Shown here piece by piece: positions 32,530-45,500 of a stretch of 64,000 bases of DNA. The stretch is taken from assembly GCF_001424755.1 (NCBI RefSeq), contig NZ_LMRF01000001.1, forward strand, positions 77,063 to 141,062, given 5' to 3'. The notes under the pieces were generated by a model. The model saw only the letters and a program-made list of their open reading frames with translations, did not search any database and was not told where the DNA came from. How positions within the stretch are numbered: the first letter of the stretch is position 1; every line of letters starts with the position of its first letter. This DNA comes from Marmoricola sp. Leaf446 (GTDB lineage: Bacteria > Actinomycetota > Actinomycetes > Propionibacteriales > Nocardioidaceae). A program made the translations under genes and the position numbers.

Positions 32530-33285
32530 TCAACCCGCGCGACCGGCCCACCAGGACCCGACCACGTCCACCACGGGCCCGGGGGAGCGGACCCAGGTGA
32601 TGTGGTCGTTGGAACCGCCGGTGGGCACGTCGACGTCGCGGTAGTGCCACCGGGTGACGGCCTCGGGCTCGAACAGTCGTCGTGCGAACGCGTCGACGGC
32701 GCGGGCCGGCGCGAGGTCGTCCCCGGCGAGGCTGATCGCCAGCGTCGGGGTCGCGATGCGCCCCTCGACGGGGTACGGCGGCCGGCCGGTGAGGGCCATC
32801 CGCCCCCATTCCCGCATCAGGGTGCGCGCTCCCGGGCCCCCGAAGGCCGGCCGGGGAAGGTAGCCGAACGCGGTGGTCAGCGTGGGTACGACGAGGGCTC
32901 CCATGGCGGCGATGTGCAGTCCGGCGTACGGGTAGTCGCGGAAGTGCGGCAGGCAACCACCTACGGTGACCAGCCCGTCGACCGGTGGTCGGGTGAGCTC
33001 GTGCCCGGCGGCGAGCTGGCCGCCCAGGCTGTGCCCCAGCAGCAGCACCGGTCTCCGGGGCCGCTCCGCGCGGGCCCGCGCGACCGCGGCGGCGATGTCC
33101 TCGATCTCGTCGAGGTAGGACCAGTCGTGGGCCCGACCCGCCCGGGGCTGGCCGGGCTCGAAGCCGCGCCGGGGCAGCGCGCGCGCCTCCCACCCGCGCG
33201 CCTCGAGCGCCTCGACGAGCGGCCGGTAGTACGCCGACCCGATGGCCATCGCGGGCGCCACCAGCACGGTCGGGGCGGGTCTCAC
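32530..33285 (-). CDS. alpha/beta hydrolase of unknown substrate
   Basis: This protein of about 251 residues has the nucleophile motif GHSLGGQ near residue 86 and the opening strand VLVAPAMAIGSAYYRPL. A likely Asp lies in SLAGDDLAP and a C-terminal His in SNDHITW. GTG 33285 was chosen because AGGAGG lies eight bases upstream; an in-frame extension to 33381 would add 32 non-conserved residues. It converges on the EmrB-type exporter 40 bases away and is otherwise alone. The 251 bases between it and the giant gene show no clear element apart from the giant gene's own ribosome site. Confidence 0.8.
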   Translation of the reverse strand: MRPAPTVLVAPAMAIGSAYYRPLVEALEARGWEARALPRRGFEPGQPRAGRAHDWSYLDEIEDIAAAVARARAERPRRPVLLLGHSLGGQLAAGHELTRPPVDGLVTVGGCLPHFRDYPYAGLHIAAMGALVVPTLTTAFGYLPRPAFGGPGARTLMREWGRMALTGRPPYPVEGRIATPTLAISLAGDDLAPARAVDAFARRLFEPEAVTRWHYRDVDVPTGGSNDHITWVRSPGPVVDVVGSWWAGRAG

Positions 33286-33520
33286 CGGGCTGCCTCCTGC
33301 TGTCGCAGCACCCACCAGGTCACCGCTCTCTCGTCGTCGGCTCGCGCCGCCAGTCGCGCGCTGGAGCATGCCCATAGCCATTTGTGACTAGAGCTGGGTA
33401 GTCCCTCTGACCAGCGAAGAGGGCGAACACGGGCCTGTTCGTCCACGGCTGGATCGTTGGAGAATGCCAGACGTGGCCGTCCCGCCTGGGGCGACTCGGG
33501 GCGCGGGGTCATCCTCGCGC

Positions 33521-33536
33521 GTACTCAGGGAGAGTC
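33521..33536 (+). promoter_or_regulatory. -10-like box and ribosome site of the giant gene
   Basis: TACTCA (33521-33526) is followed directly by an AGGGAGA-type ribosome site and the GTG at 33537. If TACTCA is the -10, the transcript would start within a few bases of the GTG and lack most of the ribosome site, so one of the two signals may be fortuitous. Confidence 0.35.
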
Positions 33537-36500
33537 GTGTCAGGTGTCGCGGTGAACGTCGCGTGCGGGTCGGGGACCCGCGTGCGCGCTGCCGTGCGTG
33601 ACGCTGGGTCCCTCCTCCTCCTGCTCGTGCTCTCGGTCGCCTGGTCCGGTGGCAACCTCGTCCTCGCGTTCGCGAGCGGCGCGGGACACGGCCCGGAGCT
33701 CCTCGTCGCGAGCAGCGCGCCCGGCGAACCCGTCGGACCTGAGGCCTCCCTGGGCGAAGGTCAGCTCGCCGGTGCCGTCTCGCAGGCCAAGGCCGACTGG
33801 CTCGCCGTCAGGCCCTCGGCCGACCTCTCCTCGGTCTCCGTCGCGATCGCCGACCTCCCCGGGCTGACGCTCGGCGCGCAGGGCGGCAGCAGCGTGACGA
33901 TCGACGCCGACGCCGCCGGGTGGGGGTGGCAGGCCATGGACCTCACCACCGTGGTCCGCCACGAGATCGGTCACGTCCTGGGACTCGGGCACGGCGGCGG
34001 CCTGATGAGTCCGTCGCTGGCGCCGGGTGCCTCGCACTCCGTCGGCCCCGAGTACGCCGAGCCGGAGACCGCGGTCACCCCGCCGGCCGACGTCGAGCCC
34101 TCGACCCCGGAGACCGAGCACAGCACCGGGTCGACCGGGACGGTCGACGCCCCGGCACCGGACTCCAGCACGGGTGCCGGGTCCACCGGGACCGGCCCCT
34201 CGACCGGCCCCTCGACCGGCCCCTCGACCGGCTCGTCGGAGCCGACGAGCGGCGCCGAGCCCGCGCCCGCGCCTGTCGCGCCGATGACCATGCCGGAGCC
34301 GGTGAAGGTCCCGGTCAGCTCGGGGCTCTCCACCGCCGGTCTCGACACCACCGGGTTGTCGACCGGGTCGCTCGGCTTCCTCGACGAGCCCGTGACGGTG
34401 ACCTCGGTGACCTCGGGGGCCGCCGGCCTCGGGATCCTGGCGACCGGGGCGACGGCCGGTGACGACGTCATCACGGTCGTCGCGACCGGTGGCGGCAGCT
34501 ACGACGTCCTGGTCGGTGGGGACGTCGTGGGCTCGGTCTCCGGATCGGGGACCTTCACGCTCGACGGCCTGGGTGGGATGGACGTGCTGGTCGGGCCGGA
34601 CGTGGCCAGCACCTGGACGATCACCGGCGTGAACGCCGGGATCCTCGAGCTCGTGGGTGGCGCCAGGATCGCCTTCTCCGACGTCGAAGGCCTCACGGGC
34701 GCGGCCACGGCCGCCGACGAGTTCCGGTTCGAGGAGCACGCCGGCCTCGGCGGACTGGTGGACGACGGAGCGGGACAGCTGACCGTCACGGTCGCCGGGT
34801 TCGTGCGCGTCCGCGGCGACTACGGCTTCGAGCGCGAGGACTACTCCGCGACCACCAACCAGGGCGGCACCGTCGCCGCCAGCCTGCTGAAGCTCGCGGG
34901 CACCTCGGGTTCTGGCTTCGTCGGGACCCAGGTCCTGGGCGTCGACCTGGGCATGAGCGGCACCCTGACGAACTTCCTCCTGGCCGTCATCACCGCGGCC
35001 GACCAGGCCTGGCACGCCTTCTCCGGAACGCTGACCAGCCCCACCGCCGCTCTCGGGTTCACCGACCTCGAGCTGGGGCTCGACTCGGTCACGGTCTCGG
35101 TCAACACGAGGTCGGCCGACGACTCGTGGTTGAACCTCCTCGCCGACCCGATCACCTCCACCGGTGCCACGACCGCTGTTCTCGACATGAACAGCGCATT
35201 CGTCTCGGCGACCGCCCCGGTCCGCATGAGCCTCGGCGACTTCCTCTTCGTGTCCGGCAACATCACGATGACCAGGGGAGGCCCCGACAAGGTCGACATC
35301 AGCACGGGCCTGGACGGTGTCACAGGCATCCCCCAGGCCCTCCAGGACGTCGCGGTGTACGCCGACAAGGCTGCGGCTGCTGGCCGGCTCGGACGGAGCG
35401 CAGACCACACCGAGCTCTGGAACGTCAGCGTCACCTCCATCCAGTTCGCCTTCACGAACGCCACGGCGTTCATCGGGAGCGGCTTCCCGGGCGACACGGA
35501 CGGGGTCATCAGCAAGGCGGAGGTCACGGCAGCCGGGGCCCTGGGCATCTTCGCCGGCGGGGTCAACCTCGCCTTCGTCCTGCTGACGCCGCTCGGCGGC
35601 ATGCCCCTGACGACTCGCTTCCTGGGCATGAAGGGTCAGGTCGGCAGCTTCGACCTGGTCGGATTGGGTGACTTCTTCAGCCTGTCCCTCAGCGACCTCG
35701 AGATCCAGGCGAACCACGGCACCCGGATCGTCAGCGGCCAGGGCCAGGCTGCGGTCGTCGACTGGGTCTCCTCGTTCCCGGCCGCGGAGGCGGCGGAGGA
35801 CCCGGAGGCAGTCACCGAGGGCGACCCGGCTCCGCAGGGCTACCAGATCTTCATCGGCGGGACCGACCCGCCGGTCCTCTTCCTCGACTCCACCAGCTCC
35901 ACCATCGGCATCTCAGCAGACAAGGCCGTGCTGTCCATCGGCAGCTTCGTCCACATCGCCGGCCGCTTCGCCCTCGAGCAGGGCGCCGTCCACAAGGTCG
36001 ACATCGAGGTCGAGGACCTCGAACAGTCCCTGATCGACGAGATCCGCGGCCAGATCACCGACAACACCGCCAGCGCGGACCCCGATGACGGGACCCTGGC
36101 CACCAACGACGACGTCTCCTTCATCTGGAACGTCCCGGTGAGCACGATGCTCCTCGGCATCTCCGACGGCAGCGTGTTCGTCGGGTACAACCCCGGCGGC
36201 TTCCCCGAGGCCGACGACCTCGAGCTCCCGCTGTCGGCGGACGACCTGGCCGAGGGCGCGATCGGACTCCTCGGCAGCGGGATCACCATGGGCCTGGTGC
36301 TCGCCACCCCGCTCACCGGGACGGGCAGCTTCGCCGCCGCCTCCAAGCTCCCCAGCTTCCTCGCGGTCCGCGTGGACGTCGCGTCGTTCACCTTCCCCGG
36401 CCTGCCCACCGACGTCATCGACTTCTACCTCGAGGGCATCCGGGTCGAGGTCAACCGGGGCGGCAAGGTCGGCACCGACACGACCTCGAACGCGACGGTC

Positions 36501-39500
36501 GACTGGGCCGCCTCCTTCCCCGACGGCGACCCCGGACTCGCCATCGAGACCGGCGGCGACGCCGTCGTCATCGACTTCGAGGACCCGGTCATCGCGGTCC
36601 GCGCCGACCTGGTGGTCCTCTCCATCTCCAACTTCGTCCACATCTCCGGCGGCTTCTCGCTCGAGGTGGGCGGCGACGAGGACGTGGTCGTCAAGACCGG
36701 CGGCCTGACCCCTGGGCAGGGCACCGCGCTCGGCACGGCGATCAACGACGCCGGTGCCGGCACCGCCGCGGCCGACGGCTCGGAGATCGTCGGCCTGAGC
36801 GTCGGCACGATCCTGGTCGGCATCTCCCACGCCAACGTCTTCGTCGGCTACGAGCCGACGCACGACGACGGCACCAGGTTCGCGCTGGACGAGGACGGGA
36901 CGCTCGTCCTGTCCCCCGACGCGGTCGGTCTGGTCGCCACCGGGATCGACGTCGGCCTCGTCCTGGCCAGCGTCCCGGGCCCGATCGGGAACGCTGCCAG
37001 CGGTTACCGCTTCTCGACCTTCTACGCCCTGCGCGCCGAGGTCGGCCTGCTCCAGCCGGTCGGCATCCCCGAGGACGTGTTCACGCTGTCCTTCGAGGAC
37101 GTCCTGCTCGAGGTCAACGGCGGCGGCGTGATCCGCAAGGCCGGCGTGCCGCTGAGCCAGGCCGTCACCGGTCGGGCGACGTCCACCGCGTGGATCGACT
37201 GGGAGGCCAGCTTCCCGGACGAGAACGGCGACACCGACGACCCGCCGGCCGGGCTCGCCGTGCCGACGGGGACCACGACCGACCCGGTGTACATCGACTT
37301 CGACGACCCGGTGATCGGCATCTCCGCCGGTCGCGTCACGCTCGCGATCTCGCAGTTCGTCTTCATCCAGGGAGGGTTCTCCTTCCGCAAGGGCGAGCGT
37401 GAGCTCGTCAACGTGCGGACCTCCGGACTGAACGCCGCAGCAGCCAGCCTGCTCGCCGGCAGGATCCCCGGTGCAGCCGTGGAGTCCGACCCCGGTGACA
37501 CCCTGGGCCACAACGCCGGCGCATCGATCATCTGGAACCTGCCGGTCATCACGACCACGTTCGGCATCAGCAACGCCGCGGTCTTCATCGGCTACAACCC
37601 CGACCCGACGCGCGACGACCCGGACAACGCCGACTACGACCCGGCCAAGCGGTTCTCGGTCGACGACGACGGCAACCTGGTCCTGTCGCCCGACGCCGTC
37701 GGCTTCGCCGCCTCGGGCATCCAGGTCGGCATGGTCTTCGCCACGGCCGAGGCCGGCGTCGTCGCCGGCTACAACTTCAGCACCTTCATCGGCATCTCGG
37801 CCTACATCGGCTCGGTCGACATCCTCGGCCTGCCGTCCGAGCTCGGGCTCGAGCTCAAGGGCATCAAGCTGTCGGTCAACACCGGAGGGGCGATCCGGAC
37901 CGGCCCGGCCCCAGGCACGGCGATCCCGCTCAGCAAGGCGGTCGTCGACTGGCTCTCGAGCTTCCCGGACCCCGACGGCGCCGACAACCCGCTCACCGAC
38001 GACCGCGACGACACGACCGACGAGGACGTCGAGGGTGGTCCGCTCGAGGCCGGCCTGGAGATCCCGACGGGCCCGGGCAACGACCCCGTCCACATCGACT
38101 ACCGCGGTCAGCTGTTCGGTCTCTCCGCCAGCCTGGTGACGCTGTCCATCTCCGACTTCGTCTACATCCGCGGCGGCTTCTCCTTCGAGAAGGGTGGCAA
38201 CACCTACCTCGACGTCCGCACCAGCGGACTCACCACCGGCCGGGGCCTCGCGACCGCGCTGAACGGCGCCAAGGGGCCTGCCGCGGAGGACCCGGGGACC
38301 AACCAGACCCGAGCCACGGTCGACGGCAGCACGATCTGGAACGTCCCCGTCCTGACCACGATGATCGGCATCTCGAACGCCTCGCTCTTCGTGGGCTACA
38401 ACCCCAACGCCGACGGCACCGAGGGCACGTCGTTCGACGCGGGGGAGGACGGGATCCTCGACGAGGACGACCTCTCCGCCGACGCGATCGGGCTCCTGGC
38501 CAACGGCATCAACGTCGGCATCGTCATCGCCAAGGTGTCCCCGGACGCGCCCGTGTCCCTGCGGAACGGCGCCTTCGCGCTGCCGACCTTCATGGCGGTC
38601 GGCGCCGAGGTGGCCCTCCTGACCCCGGTCGGGCTGCCCGACGAGCTCGTCTTCCGCTTCGAGGACATCGGCCTCTCGGTGAACAAGGGCGGACAGGTCG
38701 GGACGCTCGCCGGCTCCAGGTCGTGGGTGGACTGGGCCTCGAGCTTCCCCGAAGAGCTCAACCAGGACGGGTCGGTGGCCAAGCCCGCCGGTCTGCTGGT
38801 GCCCACCGGCACCGGCAACGTCCCGGTGCTCATCGACTTCGACGACCCGATCATCGGTGTCTCCGCCGGGCGCGTGGTGATCTCGATCTACAACTTCGTG
38901 CACATCTCGGGCGGGTTCGCCTTCGAGAAGGGCGGACTGGAGACGGTGGAGATCAACACCGGGCTGGAGCTCGTCGGTCCCGGGGCCCCAGGCTGCGTGC
39001 TGCTCAAGGCGGCGGTCGTCGTGGCGACGACGATCCCGAACGCCGACACGGTCGCGCTCAGCGACGACTGCACGACCCTGACCGGTGCCCAGGTCGAGAC
39101 CATCAAGGTCGGCGTCCACAACGCCAGCATCTTCGTGGGCTACAACCCCAACCCGGTCTGCGCCGAGGGCGTGGCGACCTGCCCCGTGTTCGACACCGGC
39201 GACGACGGCGTGCTCCAGACCTCGGAGCTCGCACCCGGCGCCGTCGGTTTCCTCGGCGGAGGGATCAACCTGGGCTTCGTGTTCGCCACCCTGGTGCGTG
39301 GGGCCTTCACGACAGCGCTCGGGGCCGGCAAGGCCCCGTCCTTCTACACGGTCAAGGCCCACGTCGGCGAGCTCGGCCTGGTCGGCGTGCCCGGCATCGA
39401 GCTCATGGCCAAGGGCGCCGAGGTCAACGTCAACAGCGCCACCAAGAAGTGGAACGGGGGCCCGGGCGCGCTCTCACCACCGGCCATCAACTGGGCCGCC

Positions 39501-42500
39501 AGCCTGCCCGCGGACGAGGACACCGACACCCCCGCCGGCCTCGAGATCCCCACTGGTGGCAGCAACCCGTCGATCTACCTCGACGCCGAGGGCTTCGTCA
39601 TCGGCGGCGGCGCGAACCACTTCACCCTGCAGATCTCCGATTTCGTCTACCTCGCCGGCAGCTTCTACTTCGAGTACGGCACCGTCCGCACCATGCCGCT
39701 CACCAACGGCATCGTGAGCACCGACCTGCTGCAGAAGGTCGTCGACGCCGGTGCCGCTCCCGGCTTGGGGGACTACCTCGGCCTCGAGAAGAAGGAGCTG
39801 CAGTTCCTCACCATCGGCGCACAGGACGTCCGCGCCTTCGTCGGCCTCAACGGGCCCTACTGGACCGACGCCGACGAGGACGGCGAGCTCGACCGTGACG
39901 ACGCCGGCGAGCTCATCGTCAACGACGACGCCGTCGGTCTGGTCCTCGACGACGTCGACTTCGCCCTGGCGATGATGACGCCGACCAACCGCCTCGACCC
40001 GATCCGCTACATCGCCCTCCAGGCGAGTGCCGCGGAGGTCGCGCTGGTCGGCATCGACGGCCTCGTCCTCTCCGGCAAGGGCCTCGAGATCGAGCTCAAC
40101 ATCTCCACCCCGCTGCTCTACGGCCTCCCCGTCCTGCCCGTCGTGGACTTCGGCGCCTACGCCGAGGCCAACGCCGACGAACCGTTCGCGGTGACCGTGG
40201 GTGCGCCGGCCGAGTTCGGCGGCGACGCCATCGTGGTGCCGTTCACCTACGACACACCGCTGATCCGCGCCGTCGCGGCCGACATCGACCTCGACGTCTT
40301 CGGTGTCCTGGCCCTCCGCGGCAGCATCGCGTTCGAGCTCGGCCGCACCGCCGACGTGACGCTGGCCGACGGGACCGTGGTGACCGGCGTGACGACCATG
40401 ACCATCGGGGGAGCGAACCTCCTCGGCTTCGTCGGCATCGACGGACCCTCCTGGCAGACCGACGCCGAGGGCGACGTGATCTGGGTCGACGAGGCCGGCA
40501 ACGCGTGCACACCCAGCGCGACGGTCGACTGCCAGATCGTGCGCAACACCGGCGCGGTCGGACTGTCCATCGAGGACCTCGACTTCGGCATCTTCGTCGG
40601 CGTCAAGGCGGACCCGACCAACCCGGCGGTCTACGTCGCGGCCGACGTCCGCGCCGACGCCGTCGGCCTGGTCGGGCTGCCCGCCGGCGTCGCCCTGAGC
40701 GGGACCCTGGCGATCGCACTCAACCTCGGGCTCCTGGTGAGCGGCGCGTCGAGCTCGCTCTCGGCGATCAACTTCAAGGAGAGCTTCCACCACGACCCGG
40801 ACGGCGAGCAGGGCGAGGAGCCCGAGACCGGGCCGTGCACCTCCGAGTGGGGCGACGAGGACCCCGACTGCGACGACGTCGCCGGTCTGGCGGTCCCGAC
40901 CGGGAACCTCGCCAACCCCGTCGTGCTCGACTTCGAGAAGACGTTCGTCAGCATCCAGGTCGCCGGTGTCCTCGCGCTCGGCTCCTACCTCCGCGCCGAC
41001 GGTGTGTTCTACCTCGACGTCAACGACGAGGGCCTGAAGCTCCTCGTGGTCGCTTCGCTGCAGATCGGGCCGGACATCGGCAAGCCGGACGGCGGGCGCC
41101 TGCTCGAGGCCGGCGCGGTCGGCGTGGTCGTGATCAACGGTGACGGTGTCGCTGCTGACCTCAACGTCGAGATGACGATCGGCAACGCCAGTGTCGGCAT
41201 CCAGCTCTCCGCCGAGGCCCGGCTGGTCATGAACACCACGGGCGCGGACGTGTCGCTGGAGATCCCCGACACCCTGTGGGGCTTCCTGCAGGACCTGAAG
41301 GACGGCACGAGCCCGACCGGCGGCACGCTGACTCCCCCGAGTGGCACGGACAGCATGACCGGTGAGTTCCTGGACCGTCTCGTGGACTGCGGCTCGGCTG
41401 ACAGCGACGCCGACGACGACCGCTGCTACGTCATCTCCGGCCAGGCTCCGCGCTTGATCGACGCCTCCAACGTCGACGAGGCCACGATCAACGCGCTGCT
41501 CGGCAACGGCGGAACGATCACCCCCACGACCGCGGCCGGCCCCTACCTCACCGTCGTTCTCACCGGAAAGCTCACGATCGTCGGGTTCGCGGACGCCTAC
41601 GGCCTCGTCGCCGTGTCCCTGCGCGACGGCGCCTTCGAGATGGTCGTGTCGGTGAGGTTCCAGCTCGGCGCGAGCCAGAACACCTCGATCAACGTCAACG
41701 CCGAGGGCAAGCTCGGCCTGTACGCCGACGGCGTCCTCCTGGACGTGGACGTCACCGTCAAGGCCAACCTGCTGTCCCTCTTCGACCTCGACGTGCGCGG
41801 CAAGCTGACCATCGACACCACCGTCAAGGACGGCACGGACCGCGACAGCTACTTCCACCTGAACCTCACCGGCAACGTCCAGGTCCTCAAGCTGATCACG
41901 CTCAGCGGCAGCCTCGACATCGCGGTGTCGGACAAGAAGTGGGCCGTCCAGGCCAGCCTGGGGGCGAAGTTCGGACCGCTGTCGATGTCCGCGAGCGGGT
42001 TCATCCTGTCGACCGGCACGTTCAGCTTCGACCTCCAGGGCAACATCGACCTGACCATCGCCGGCACGGGCATCAGGGGCTACCTCTACGCGCACGCCTC
42101 CTTCTGCAACCACGAAGCCAGCGCGGAGAGTGGCAACAACAAGTGCATCGACGAGGAGAACCCCAGCCTCTCGACCTTCGGCGCCGACGGCGGCACCCGT
42201 GTCTTCCGGATCGCCCTGGGCGGCGGCGTCGACGTCAAGCTCTTCGGCATCACCCTCGCGGGAGCCGACATCTCCTTCACGGGCGAAGCCGGCCTGGGCG
42301 GCCGGATCACCGTCAAGGCCAAGTTCACGGTCAAGATCCTGTTCGTCAAGAAGTCCGTGACCATCACGATCGCGGACTTCTGGCTCCCGGTGTCGCTGGT
42401 CAACGGCGACGCCCCACCGCCGAAGCTCGCCACCTTGCAGCCCGGCGGCGTGCTGCGGCTCAACGTCGGGGCCCACGCCGACCAGCGGGGGGTGTCGCAG

Positions 42501-45500
42501 ACCGAGACGGTCGAGGAGTACGTCGTACGCCGCGACGGCGCCGTGATCGTGGTCTCCGCCTTCGGCTACGAGGAGCGCTTCAGCGGCGTCACCAGCATCG
42601 TGGGTGACTTCGGCAGCGGCAACGACACCTTCACCGCCTTCAACGAGCTCAACGTCCCGGCCACGATCCGCGGCGGTGCCGGCAACGACTTCCTCGCCTT
42701 CTCCAGCGCCACCACCAGCTGCTCGGGCACCGGCAACCAGGCCACCCTGCACGGCGACGAGGGCAACGACGACCTGCGCGGCGGCTCCTGCGCCGACCTC
42801 CTCGACGGCGGTGTCGGCAACGACTACCTCGACGGCGGCGCCGGGGTGGACACGATGGTCGGCGCCGACGGTGACGACGTCTTCTACGGCTACGTCGCCG
42901 AGGTGATGAACGAGACGATCTCGGCCGGCGCGGGCACCGACACCTTCGAGCTGATCGGCACCCCCGGCGCCGACACGATGACGGTCGGCGTCCGCAACGG
43001 CGGGGTCCGGATCGGCTACGGGTCCGGCAACCTCGACCTGGCCGAGTTCGAGAGCCTGGTGCTGCGCACCCAGGGCGGCGACACGCTCACCCTGAGCGGC
43101 GACCTGAGGACGGTGGGCATCCAGAACGTGAGCATCGGCTTCGGCATGACGCACCTCGCCCCGAACGAGGCGACCGTGTGCGACGCGACCGAGGCGGCCA
43201 CGAACCCCAGGCCGACCGACTGCACCGACACCGTGACCGTGCTCGGCGGGGCGGACACCGTGACGGTGAACCTGCTCGACACCGGCGACGTCCTGACCGT
43301 GACCGGCAGCATGGCGGCCCCGCTGGCGGTCCTGTCGCGCGGCTCGGGCGCGCTGGTGGTCGAGAACGCCGCGCCGGACGCGAACGACCCGACGCCCGAC
43401 GTCTCCACCACGACCATGGTCTGGCAGGGCGGCTACACGCTGACCCTCAGCGGCTCGAGCCTCGCGACCGGCGAGCGCGACCAGCTCAACGTCAACACCC
43501 TCGGTGGTGACGACCTGCTGCGTCTCACGTCGCTGCAGATCGGCAGCGCCTTCGACCTGGGATCCGGGAACGACGTCGTGAAGGTCGGCACCCAGGCGAC
43601 CGGCACCCACACCGGGGGCACCCTCGACGCGATCGCCGCCCCCCTGAGCATCGCCGGATCCACGGGCACCGACTCCCTCGACGTCGACGACAGCGGCGAC
43701 ACCGCGGCCAACACCGGGACCTTGACGTCGACCAAGCTCAGCGGCCTCGGCCTGCACGGCGAGGGGCTGGCGTACTCCGGCACCGAGACCCTGGTCATCC
43801 GCCTCGGCAGCGGCGCCGACCGGTTCACGGTCACCTCGACCTACTCGGGCGCCACGACGACCCTGTCCGCCGGGGTCGGCAACGACACGGTTGACGTCAC
43901 CGACGCCTCGGGCAGCTTCGTCCTCGACGGCGGCGACGGCACCGACACGATCACGATCGCCGACACGCACGCGGTCACCACGGTCAACGGCGGCAGGGGC
44001 AACGACACGATCACCCTGGTCGACGCCCACGCGGTCACCGCGATCGACGGCGGCGACGACGCGGACACGATCACGATCAAGGACACCCACGCAGGGCTGA
44101 CCGTCCATGGCGGCAACGGCGCCGATGTCGTCCGGATCCTGGCGCTGCACGCGGCGACGGAGGCCTACGGCGACGCGGGCAACGACACCTTCATCGTCGG
44201 CAGCCTGGCGCCGACCCTGGGCGGCACCCTCGACCTCATCGCGGCCTACCTCAAGATCAGCGGCGGCGCCGGCACGGACTCGGTGCAGCTCGACGACTCC
44301 GGTGACGCCACCGGCGACATCGGCTACGTGACGAAGGACCGCCTGGCCGGGCTCGGCATGACGATCGACGCGGGCCGCACCGCAGCCAAGCCCGCCTGGT
44401 CGATCACGGTGCGCAACGCTGCGAACGGCACCTTCACCCTCACCCTCCTCGGTGTCACCACCGGTGCGATCGCCTTCGACGCCAAGGCCAAGGCAGTCCA
44501 GGAGGCGATCAACACTGCCCTGGGTGGCAGCCTCGTCACGGTCACGCGCTCCCCGGTGACCCGCGCGGGTGGGATCACCTACCTGATCCGCTGGGTCGGG
44601 GCGTTCACCGGCGCACCACCGGCGGCGAGCATCGATGGTTCCGGCCTCGTGGCCGTGTCCGGCACCACCTCGAGCATCACGCTCGCGACGATGACCAGCG
44701 GCTACATCGACTACGACACCTTCGAGACCTTCTCCCTCGGCCTCGGCTCCGGTGACGACCTCTTCGACATCGACTCCACGCAGACCGGACCCTCCGGCCT
44801 CACCTCCGTGGACTCCGGCGCAGGAGACGACGTCCTCACCGTCGAGACGACCTCCGGCCCCACCCTGGTCCAGGGCGGCGCCGGCGCCGACAGCATCTCG
44901 GTCAACGCCGTCCCCGATGCCGACGGTGCGACCAACGGCCTGGCCGGTGGCGCCAGCAGCAGCCCGGCCAACGCCCTGACCCTCGTCGGCGGCGCCGGCT
45001 CGGACACCTACACGGTGTCGGTGTGGAGCAACGGCAGCTCGCGCATCGTGGTGGCCGACGGCACCGACGACGGCGCCAGCAACACCCTCGTCGTCAACGG
45101 CAGCACCGCGGGCGACACCTTCCTGCTCCGCGCGGGCGTCGTGGCCGCCCTCAACACGCCGCTCGGCGGCACGGCCGGGATCCAGCGGAGCTTCGGCGGC
45201 GCCGAGCTGATCACCTACGACACCACGATCAACGCCGGCCTCGCGGTCAACGGGCTCACCGGCAACGACGTCTTCGCCCTCGACGACAACTCCACGAGCA
45301 CCGTGATCAACGGCGGCGCCGGCGACGACAGCTTCTTCGTCGGCCAGATTTACGGCGACGTCGTCCGCTTCGACCCGGAGTTCCAGCCGGTGCTCACCGA
45401 CACCACGCGTGGCCAGCTGACCAACGGCGTCAGCCATGCCACCACCATCAACGGCGGCACCGGCGACGACCTGTTCAGCATCCTGCGCAACCGTGCTGCC

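Noticed and set aside
33286-33381. N-terminal extension of the alpha/beta hydrolase to 33381
   Set aside because: The extra 32 residues are Arg/Ser/Gly-rich and unlike the family, and an ideal AGGAGG precedes the internal GTG at 33285.
34191-34235. A CRISPR array or minisatellite of independent function
   Set aside because: The 12-base units are directly adjacent without spacers and encode an in-frame protein linker.
43900-44130. Near-identical tandem segments inside the giant gene as a sign of assembly error
   Set aside because: The copies differ at several codons and keep frame with the surrounding beta-repeat pattern, so they look like genuine diverged repeats, although long reads would settle it.
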